A model generated the notes under the pieces. It saw nothing but the letters and a program-made list of their open reading frames with translations, was not told where the DNA came from and did not search any database. A program made the translations under genes and the position numbers. DNA of 8,958 nucleotides. Origin: Candidatus Firestoneibacteriota bacterium (GTDB taxonomy: Bacteria; Oederibacteriota; JAAXVQ01; JAUVAV01). Shown piece by piece: positions 1-5,050 of the stretch. Position 1 is the first letter of the stretch; every line of letters starts with the position of its first letter. Location of the stretch: positions 1 through 8,958 of the forward strand of contig DAOVYW010000083.1 of assembly GCA_030635415.1 (NCBI GenBank), read 5' to 3'.

Positions 1-63
1 ACGATGGGGGTTGACGTCGGCACGATGGGGGTTGACGTCGGCACGATGGGGGTTGACGTTGGT
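1..63. repeat. Three tandem 21-bp repeats at the window edge
   Basis: Three head-to-tail copies of a 21-bp unit lie at 1-21, 22-42 and 43-63. The first two are identical; the third differs at two bases near its right end (positions 60 and 63). The period is a multiple of three, and on the minus strand the units fall in the frame of the adjacent coding region, where each encodes PTSTPIV. Identity at silent positions suggests recent duplication. The array touches the window edge, so the copy number is a minimum. Confidence 0.9.
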
Positions 64-284
64 TTTTTGGTTTTAGGCGCGCGAGGACTATCTAAGGGAT
101 AGATGTAATTCTCTTCCGTCTTCCTGGCTTTTAGCTGCGTCGTGCTGGGTTCAAGAGCCCCGGTGGATAAGTCAGAGGGATCCTGAGCAACCTCAGTCTG
201 TTTCTCGTAGGCCGCAGCTGAAACTGCCCCTCCAGCAGCAAGAATTAAATAACCTATTAAATAGATACTGATTAGCCTGTCCAA
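1..284 (-). CDS. Exported PTSTPIV-repeat protein, N-terminal part (cut by window edge)
   Basis: No known family is recognised. I read a minus-strand frame from a TTG codon at 284-282, with no stop before the window edge (94 full codons). The start is supported by GGAGGTG at 291-297, about seven bases upstream; no ATG is available. Residues 4-25 are hydrophobic (LISIYLIGYLILAAGG) and end in small residues AVSAAAYE, resembling a Sec signal peptide with a type I signal peptidase site; it could also be a membrane anchor. A polar stretch at about 26-74, rich in Thr, Ser, Lys and Glu, follows. Then the heptapeptide PTSTPIV begins, with three copies before the edge. Pro/Thr repeats of this kind usually form extended linkers or stalks outside the membrane. 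The downstream domain that would reveal function is not visible. A TTG start and an open 3' end make this gene easy to miss. Confidence 0.72.
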   Translation of the reverse strand, partial: MDRLISIYLIGYLILAAGGAVSAAAYEKQTEVAQDPSDLSTGALEPSTTQLKARKTEENYIYPLDSPRAPKTKKPTSTPIVPTSTPIVPTSTPI

Positions 285-290
285 CTCAAC

Positions 291-297
291 CACCTCC
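291..297 (-). promoter_or_regulatory. Ribosome binding site that sets the TTG start of the repeat protein
   Basis: Minus-strand GGAGGTG lies about seven bases before the TTG at 284-282. It is among the strongest Shine-Dalgarno matches in the window and is the main reason to accept a TTG start. A GTG overlapping this site would be too close to use it. Confidence 0.7.
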
Positions 298-354
298 CTC
301 AAAACACCTGGCTTTTATCACTAACCAGAACATTTATCCAAACTATGTCAGGGG

Positions 355-390
355 CCGATATCGGGTAAAGATCAGCTAGTAGTATGTCAA
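355..390 (-). promoter_or_regulatory. Candidate promoter region for the repeat protein
   Basis: The gap between the methyltransferase and the repeat protein (285-438) has no gene. On the minus strand it holds TTGACA at 385-390, a perfect sigma-A -35 box, but the hexamer 17 bases on (TACCCG) is a poor -10. It also holds CCCGATAT at 358-365, seven of eight matches to the sigma-28 -10 consensus GCCGATAT, inside the perfect palindrome CCGATATCGG (355-364). The matching -35 (TACT for TAAA) is weak. Which sigma factor is used cannot be decided by eye. No clear hairpin terminator for the methyltransferase is seen here. Confidence 0.3.
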
Positions 391-438
391 TTACGGGTTA
401 ATTATGATATCTTGAATAATCAACCTGTCACTGGCACA

Positions 439-1008
439 CTACAAATCACTTCTTACTATCCATAGGGCCGGACCCCGGATCTCCACTTTTCCATTCTCCA
501 GTCGCGAATGGGCCAGCAATTCACGCATCTCGGACACGCTGTAACATTGCTTCCGGAAGTGGTAGACTTCCTTTAAATCCGGATTACCATAACCGGCCAG
601 CTGGGCGCCCGACCAGCCAAGGTCAGAACGTGCATCGCCCAGAAAAAATTCGCCTCCGAATTTTAAAACCCGGGCGATCTCATCAAAAATTACTATTGGT
701 TGCTTCCATGCCCGCAGCCCTCCAAAGGAAAGCACGGCATCCACACTATTGTCCGGCAGGGAAATATCCGTTAGTTCGCCGGTGCGGTATTCCACCCTTG
801 TCAAGAGATCCCGTTGCCGGGCCTCGTCCATGGCCATATCCCGCTCCTGACTGGTATAGCCTATGCCCAGCATATCTAAATCGCGGCTGTTGCCAAGCAA
901 TTTCAAAGACGGTCTGGCCCGGCCCGGGCCCAATTCCAGAATCTTACCACAGGTCAGCCGCGGCTGAATTGTTTGCCGCAGCATCTTGGAAAGGCTGTTT
1001 TTAAACAT
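439..1008 (-). CDS. Class I SAM-dependent methyltransferase (UbiE/Methyltransf_11-like)
   Basis: This is a probable S-adenosylmethionine-dependent methyltransferase of 189 residues; the substrate is unknown. The sequence shows motif I ILELGPGRARPSLKLLG at about 23-39 (the usual third glycine is replaced by Ala), a helix-strand segment LDMLGIGYTSQE at 44-55, the motif II/III area LPDNSVDAVLSFGGLRAW at 84-101, and EIARVLKFGGEFFLGDARSD at 110-129. This order is typical of the Methyltransf_11 fold. A longer reading from TTG at 1083 is possible, but it overlaps the upstream gene by 83 bases and lacks a good ribosome site. I chose ATG at 1008-1006, which overlaps the upstream stop by eight bases, an arrangement that favours coupled translation. 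It is the last gene of the receiver/Fur-FeoA operon. A role linked to metal or stress response would be guesswork. Confidence 0.8.
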   Translation of the reverse strand: MFKNSLSKMLRQTIQPRLTCGKILELGPGRARPSLKLLGNSRDLDMLGIGYTSQERDMAMDEARQRDLLTRVEYRTGELTDISLPDNSVDAVLSFGGLRAWKQPIVIFDEIARVLKFGGEFFLGDARSDLGWSGAQLAGYGNPDLKEVYHFRKQCYSVSEMRELLAHSRLENGKVEIRGPALWIVRSDL

Positions 1009-1744
1009 TTTCAGTCGAGACCCGGCTGGTTTTACTTTTTCCCAGCTGTTGGGCGATGATTTTATGCGTAATATGGTGACCAATAGCCAGCCGACTGCCT
1101 CTGACCCGGATTAAAAAAGGACCGGCGAATTGATTGGATAAGACCTCAATTTCTGTTCCCGGAACAATTCCCATCTCACGCAAACGACGCTGTAATCCCA
1201 AGCCGCCTTCCAAACGCGTCACTTGCGCCCGATGGCCGTTGGAAATCGCCGAGAGTGTAACCTCCTCGCCCTTGGTTATCGGTGTTGTTTCCCGGGAAAA
1301 TGTTTTTCCACTTTCATCTACCAGCTTTTGACATTTGGGACAGATTCCCAGAATATGGAGGGAATGCTTAAGTATAGTGTAACCCTGGGCCGCGCAAAGC
1401 TTGGATTGCTGACGCTCAATGACTTTATCCCGGAATTCCTTGATTTCTCCGCAATTCACGCAAATTAAATGATCGTGATGCAGGTGTCCGTAAACATGCT
1501 CAAAATATACCCGGCCCCGGCCAAAATAAATTTTGCGTATCAATCCGGATTCCACCAAGCGTTTCAGCATTTCCGTCACTACTTGCCGGGAAATACCGTA
1601 TAATCGGCGCCGCTGCATTAGATCGTTTTCATGAAAATGGTCATGTATTTTAAACACTTCTTCAATTATGATTTCATGATGAGGTGTTATCTCCCAACTC
1701 TGGGTATGGGCAAATTCCCGGTAACGTTGCTTAAAAGTCTGCAT
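1001..1744 (-). CDS. Fur-family metalloregulator fused to a FeoA/SH3 domain
   Basis: A likely cytosolic metal-responsive transcription regulator of 247 residues, against about 130-150 for ordinary Fur proteins. Residues 20-140 are Fur-like: a winged helix with wing LIRKIYFGRGRVYFEH (68-83), then HLHHDHLICVNCGEIKEF (87-104), giving the histidine-rich metal site and the first CxxC (C95, C98). A second CPKC (C135, C138) completes the structural zinc site. After a linker, residues 156-232 match FeoA/SH3 domains, with LEGGLGLQRRLREMGIVPG (178-196) and IRVRGSRLAIGHH (212-224). FeoA domains act in ferrous iron uptake and form the C-terminal SH3-like domain of DtxR/MntR regulators. The helix normally carrying the Fur signature TVYRTL reads SRQVVTEMLKRL (52-63), so DNA recognition may differ. 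AAGGAG lies 11 bases before the ATG. It follows the receiver gene by 15 bases. The regulated metal cannot be told from sequence. Confidence 0.85.
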   Translation of the reverse strand: MQTFKQRYREFAHTQSWEITPHHEIIIEEVFKIHDHFHENDLMQRRRLYGISRQVVTEMLKRLVESGLIRKIYFGRGRVYFEHVYGHLHHDHLICVNCGEIKEFRDKVIERQQSKLCAAQGYTILKHSLHILGICPKCQKLVDESGKTFSRETTPITKGEEVTLSAISNGHRAQVTRLEGGLGLQRRLREMGIVPGTEIEVLSNQFAGPFLIRVRGSRLAIGHHITHKIIAQQLGKSKTSRVSTENV

Positions 1745-1759
1745 TATAAAACCTGCTCC

Positions 1760-2155
1760 TTATGATCTCATCCGGGTTGACCGGACTTTTTCAAGTACTT
1801 TTTCGGCGAACTCCCTTAGTTCTATCGGCTTGAAAGGCTTAACCACATAACCATCCGCCTGCATCTCGAACCCCCGTTCAATGTCACTTTGGTTTCCTTT
1901 AGCCGTAATTAAAATAACCGGTATGTGTTTGGTTTCTTCATTGTTCTTAAGCGTCCGGCAGATTTCATAGCCATCTAATAACGGCATCATGATATCAAGC
2001 AAAATCAAGTCCGGTTTCACCTGGTAAACTTTAGCCAGGGCCGCGCGTCCGTCTTCGGCTTCGAATACTTGGCAACCACGCAACCGGAAGCTTTCTCCGA
2101 TCACTTCCACTATTTCTTGGTTATCATCCACGATTAAAATCTTTTTACCTGTCAT
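1760..2155 (-). CDS. Single-domain response regulator (CheY/Spo0F-like receiver)
   Basis: A stand-alone phospho-receiver of 131 residues with no output domain. The acidic pair D10 and D11, the phosphorylation site D54 in LILLDIMMP, T84 in ILITAKG and K106 in VVKPF are all present, so it should be phosphorylatable. Such proteins act through protein contacts or as phosphorelay intermediates, as Spo0F and CheY do. The C-terminus (KVLEKVRSTRMRS) is short and basic. AGGAG lies about seven bases before the ATG. Its partner is unknown; the receiver-kinase gene at 5051-6187 is the only kinase in view. It is first in the probable operon with Fur-FeoA and the methyltransferase, preceded by its own promoter and a leader of roughly 155 bases. 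Confidence 0.9.
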   Translation of the reverse strand: MTGKKILIVDDNQEIVEVIGESFRLRGCQVFEAEDGRAALAKVYQVKPDLILLDIMMPLLDGYEICRTLKNNEETKHIPVILITAKGNQSDIERGFEMQADGYVVKPFKPIELREFAEKVLEKVRSTRMRS

Positions 2156-2311
2156 GGCTTTCTCCTAAAACACCCCGGTTTTCTCCCGTTATAGAACCAC
2201 GGCATATTAATTGCTGAATGCCGGAAATATAGATTCATATTATTACGAATTTTCGCTTTGGGTCTCCAACCTTAGCAGTTTTTAAAACATCGGGTATCCC
2301 CGGCTAAAGTT
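2156..2311 (-). promoter_or_regulatory. Structured 5' leader of the receiver/Fur-FeoA operon, unassigned
   Basis: The predicted transcript begins near 2311. Its first bases, AACTTTAGC (2311-2303), can pair with GCTAAGGTT (2276-2268) to form a nine-base-pair stem with one G-U pair. Directly inside it sits CGGG-GATA-CCCG (2302-2291), a four-pair hairpin. Further on, CGGCAT and ATGCCG (2223-2218 and 2205-2200) form a six-pair hairpin with a 12-base loop, before the ribosome site. I compared it from memory with c-di-GMP, c-di-AMP, TPP, guanidine and tetrahydrofolate riboswitches and found no convincing match. It could be a cis-regulatory RNA, a protein-binding leader, or a chance fold. Confidence 0.4.
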
Positions 2312-2317
2312 CGAGGT

Positions 2318-2346
2318 ATTATAATCGGGCGACCGTTACTCTGCAA
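2318..2346 (-). promoter_or_regulatory. Sigma-A-type promoter for the receiver/Fur-FeoA/methyltransferase operon
   Basis: Minus strand: -35 TTGCAG (2346-2341), a 17-base spacer, and a perfect -10 TATAAT (2323-2318). It begins about nine bases after the stop of the sigma-factor gene, which marks the receiver gene as the start of a separate unit, although read-through from upstream is possible because no terminator is seen between them. Transcription should start near 2311. Confidence 0.65.
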
Positions 2347-2354
2347 CCTAAAAA

Positions 2355-3143
2355 TTATGCTGCCGCGAAATCATAACATCCGGTCTTAATCATGGCACGC
2401 AAATGAATAATCGCCTGGCCATGAATTTGGCAAATGCGGGACTCCGTTACTCCCACCACCTCTGCAATCTCCTTGAACGTCAGCTCCTCATAATAATACA
2501 AGGTCAAGATCAGTCTCTCTTTTTTCGGCAAACGTTCAATCAAATGACCCAATAGCTCACGCGTTTCTTTTGCCGCTACTTCGGAAAGCGCTCCTCCCCG
2601 GTTTTTGCCGGCGTTATCCGGGGAACCTTGAGGAATAATATCCCGGTGTTTCTTCTCTTTATCTTCCATTAATTGATCCAAAGAAACCACCGGCGGCACC
2701 TTGACTTCCAGCAATAAATCGTGAAATTCCGGAAGTGAGCGCCCTAGCTGTTTGGCTACGTCCTGCTCCGTAACCGGCCGAAGAAGCTTCTTCTGCAAAA
2801 CTTCATAAGCCTCTTCCAGTTCCTTGGTTTTCTGCCTAACCGAACGCGGAACCCAATCCAGCGCACGCATTTCATCCAGAATAGCTCCCCGGACCCGGAA
2901 ATAGGCATAGGTCGAAAATTTCCCGCCCACTTCCAGATTAAATTTCTCTACCGCATCAATTAAACCGATGATGCCGGCGTTCATTATGTCGTTAAAATCA
3001 AACCCGGGACAATTTCGCGGAATATTCATCCGGTCAATGATAAAACGAACTAAAGGAACGTTTCTTTCCAGTAAGGTTTCCCGGGCTTGCATATTATTTC
3101 GTTCTTTGTACGCTTTCCAAAGTTCCTGCTCCGTCGCTTGCAT
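2355..3143 (-). CDS. FliA/WhiG-family RNA polymerase sigma factor (sigma-28 type)
   Basis: An alternative sigma factor of 262 residues, normal for the FliA/SigD/WhiG group, which directs RNA polymerase to promoters with a GCCGATA-type -10. Region 2 spans about 28-104 and contains the group hallmark FSTYAYFRVRGAILDEMRAL (76-95) followed by DWVPRSVRQ (96-104). Region 3 covers about 108-155. Region 4, with helix-turn-helix LTFKEIAEVVGVTESRICQI (221-240), closes the protein. GGAGGG sits just before the ATG and directly after the stop of the sigma-54 activator gene; the 13-base gap implies cotranscription. In many bacteria this sigma factor controls late flagellar genes, but in Streptomyces WhiG controls sporulation. 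No flagellar gene is in view, so the regulon is open. The FlgM-like gene at 4763-4945 is its likely antagonist. I do not assign fliA outright because orthology to a motility sigma factor is unproven. Confidence 0.88.
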   Translation of the reverse strand: MQATEQELWKAYKERNNMQARETLLERNVPLVRFIIDRMNIPRNCPGFDFNDIMNAGIIGLIDAVEKFNLEVGGKFSTYAYFRVRGAILDEMRALDWVPRSVRQKTKELEEAYEVLQKKLLRPVTEQDVAKQLGRSLPEFHDLLLEVKVPPVVSLDQLMEDKEKKHRDIIPQGSPDNAGKNRGGALSEVAAKETRELLGHLIERLPKKERLILTLYYYEELTFKEIAEVVGVTESRICQIHGQAIIHLRAMIKTGCYDFAAA

Positions 3144-3156
3144 TTCACCCTCCCCC

Positions 3157-4557
3157 TTAGATACCTAATTCCTTTATTTTATTGAATAAAGTTTTATAAT
3201 TTATTTTTAGAAGCCGGGCCGTCTTGACCTTATTCCAGCGGGTTTGCTCTAACGCCCGGCTGATGGCTTCATGCTCTATCTTCCGAGTCGCTTCCTGGCA
3301 AACTTTTCTTAAGGGCTGGATTACCCGGCGGGGTTCGGAATACACTGTGGTTATGGACTCTTCTTTTTCGGCTGTTTGCTCCAGGATTTCCGGCGGAAAA
3401 CAGGCGCTCTCAATCGTGTCGCCAGCCGTCAGCACCGCCGCCCGTTTAATAACATTGATTAATTCCCTGACATTTCCCGGCCAGGAATACCGCCGCATTA
3501 ACCAAAGTGCTTCCGGGGAAAAACCTTTTATGCTTCTATTAAATTGACGATTGAAGAGATCCAAAAAATGTCCCGCTAATAGATCGATCTCTTCGCTCCG
3601 CTTTCTCAAAGGCGGCATGTAAACGGCAAATTCATTTAACCGGTGAAACAGATCTTCGCGAAACATGCCGGTCTGCATCGCGGTTTCCAAATCCGTATTG
3701 ACCGCCGTGATAAGACGAACATCAATATCAATCTCGCGCCGGCTTCCCAAGCGTTGGAAACGCCTTTCCTCTAACACCCTCAAAAGTTTAACCTGGGTGT
3801 TCAAGGGCAGATTTCCGATTTCGTCCAGAAAAAGCGTTCCTCCTTGGGCTGATTCAAAACGGCCGGGTTTGTCTTTATTCGCTCCTGTAAATGCGCCGCG
3901 TTCATATCCAAACAATTCCGACTCCACCAGAGTTTCCGGCAAGGCACCGCAATCTACCGAAATCATGGGCCGGCCGGAGCGACTGCTATGACTATGAATG
4001 TGTTGCGCAATTAATTCCTTGCCCGTCCCGCTCTCTCCCCGGATTAGTACGGCGACATCGTAAGGGGCGATATTATTGACGATTCCCATGACTTTTTGCA
4101 TTTGTGGGCAAGACCACACTAGGGGGCTGCTTGCTTGATCGGTGATCTGACGCTTTAAGTTATCCACCTCGTTGATCAACCGGCTGGTTTTAAGGGCATT
4201 CCCCAAAGTAACGCATAATTTATTCACATTCAAAGGCTTGCTCAGATAGTCATAGGCTCCCATTTTCATGGCACGTACCGCCACATTTACCGCATCAACA
4301 GCCGAAAGAATTATCACCGGCAGTTTATTAAATCGTTCTTTTATCCGCTGCAACATTTCCAACCCCTCTATATCGGGGAGTTGTAAATCCAGCAAAATCA
4401 AATCCGGTTGAACACTTTCAGCCATTTCCAAACCACGCTCTCCACTAAATGCCGTATGAACATCAAAACCCTTTTCAGAAAGAACATTTTTAACCATCCA
4501 GCAAATTTCCGGTTCATTGTCTATTATATATATTTTTTGGGTGGCAGCTTGTTTCAT
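3157..4557 (-). CDS. Sigma-54-dependent response regulator (NtrC family)
   Basis: A bacterial enhancer-binding protein of 466 residues that remodels sigma-54 RNA polymerase using ATP. Receiver domain 8-125: D13, N14, E15, phosphorylation site D57, S85 and K107; the usual second acidic residue is Asn. AAA+ domain about 145-385: Walker A GESGTGKE (174-181), sigma-54 contact loop GAFTGA (221-226), Walker B TLFLDEIG (241-248), arginine-containing FREDLFHRL (299-307) and WPGNVREL (359-366). A Fis-type helix-turn-helix occupies about 425-466. A GTG at 4569 would add four residues but has no ribosome site; GAGG at 4564-4567, six bases before ATG 4557, favours the shorter start. The protein appears fully competent. 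The receiver-kinase two genes upstream is its most likely partner. I see no convincing sigma-54 promoter in the window, so its targets are probably elsewhere. Confidence 0.93.
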   Translation of the reverse strand: MKQAATQKIYIIDNEPEICWMVKNVLSEKGFDVHTAFSGERGLEMAESVQPDLILLDLQLPDIEGLEMLQRIKERFNKLPVIILSAVDAVNVAVRAMKMGAYDYLSKPLNVNKLCVTLGNALKTSRLINEVDNLKRQITDQASSPLVWSCPQMQKVMGIVNNIAPYDVAVLIRGESGTGKELIAQHIHSHSSRSGRPMISVDCGALPETLVESELFGYERGAFTGANKDKPGRFESAQGGTLFLDEIGNLPLNTQVKLLRVLEERRFQRLGSRREIDIDVRLITAVNTDLETAMQTGMFREDLFHRLNEFAVYMPPLRKRSEEIDLLAGHFLDLFNRQFNRSIKGFSPEALWLMRRYSWPGNVRELINVIKRAAVLTAGDTIESACFPPEILEQTAEKEESITTVYSEPRRVIQPLRKVCQEATRKIEHEAISRALEQTRWNKVKTARLLKINYKTLFNKIKELGI

Positions 4558-4602
4558 GCTTATCCTCACCTGATTGATTCGGCAATATATTTACTTGCAA
4601 TA

Positions 4603-4611
4603 TCTATACCA
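4603..4611 (-). promoter_or_regulatory. Candidate extended -10 promoter for the activator and sigma-factor genes
   Basis: The 205-base AT-rich gap 4558-4762 has no gene. On the minus strand TGGTATAGA (4611-4603) matches an extended -10 (TGnTATAAT with one mismatch in the hexamer used). The upstream -35 is poor, as is common for extended -10 promoters. A start near 4596 would give a leader of about 40 bases. No rho-independent terminator for the FlgM-like gene is visible in the gap. Confidence 0.35.
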
Positions 4612-4762
4612 TTTTATTAATAGCGCTAAAGGGCCAAGGCGAGGATATGGAACTATATAAGGTATTAATTTAGGGGGTTTTCAGGTTTATTTGATCTGTT
4701 AATAACTTTTCGGGTTAAATCAGGGAAAAGAAACCATATTGCAGGGATTTAAATACCGACTT

Positions 4763-4945
4763 TTAAGGAAACCACTTATTCACCACACTCTTGCCCGGAA
4801 CATGGTAATCATTGCGATTAATCAACCGCTTTAAGGTTTCCACTTTTTCTTTTCTATAGAAAACCGGTTTTTTATAGGTTTCCCTCAACAATGTACGCAA
4901 CCAATATATTTCTTTATTATTTCGGCTTTTTGATAAATTCCGCAT
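4763..4945 (-). CDS. FlgM-like anti-sigma factor, short form
   Basis: A 60-residue basic protein that I read as a FlgM-like anti-sigma-28 factor. Residues 30-58 (YRKEKVETLKRLINRNDYHV, then PGKSVVNKW) align without gaps to the C-terminal FlgM pattern R.ekV..Lk..I..g.Y.v....ia.k: matching columns include Arg, Glu-Lys-Val, Leu-Lys, Ile, Tyr, Val and Lys. That half of FlgM is the part that binds the sigma factor. FlgM proteins are usually about 85-100 residues; here the flexible N-terminal half is mostly missing. GAGGT lies five bases before the ATG, supporting a real gene. The FliA-type sigma gene is one gene downstream on the same strand, which fits the function. The FlgM glycine before the Tyr is Asn-Asp here, and the last residues differ, so binding is inferred from pattern and context rather than shown. 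Confidence 0.6.
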   Translation of the reverse strand: MRNLSKSRNNKEIYWLRTLLRETYKKPVFYRKEKVETLKRLINRNDYHVPGKSVVNKWFP

Positions 4946-5050
4946 GTTTGACCTCGTTTCTTGCCGTTAAACTTCCTGTTCTTTTGCTATAACTTCTTCT
5001 GCTCATCTGCCTGCTCGGAAATACTGCGATTCCCGTTAGGTTCCGCTTCC

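Noticed and set aside
1..63. Tandem repeat as a CRISPR array or as terminal repeats of an insertion sequence
   Set aside because: There are no spacers between units, no transposase or target duplication is visible, and the units are in frame with a convincing minus-strand coding region.
401..420. Fur-box-like inverted repeat with ATTAT and ATAAT arms
   Set aside because: Only five paired bases per arm with a 10-base spacer in AT-rich DNA; it does not fit the 7-1-7 Fur/PerR operator pattern.
432..446. Possible sigma-54 promoter: TGGCAC at 432-437 on the plus strand
   Set aside because: The -24 part matches, but at the -12 position the sequence is AAAT rather than TTGC, and no gene lies downstream in that direction.
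630..1004. Plus-strand open frames opposite the minus-strand genes (for example 630-1004, 3224-3547, 5154-5480)
   Set aside because: No recognisable family, no ribosome sites, and they mirror well-supported genes on the other strand.
1009..1083. Longer methyltransferase start at TTG 1083
   Set aside because: It would overlap the Fur-FeoA gene by 83 bases, lacks a good ribosome site, and adds residues with no match to the methyltransferase fold.
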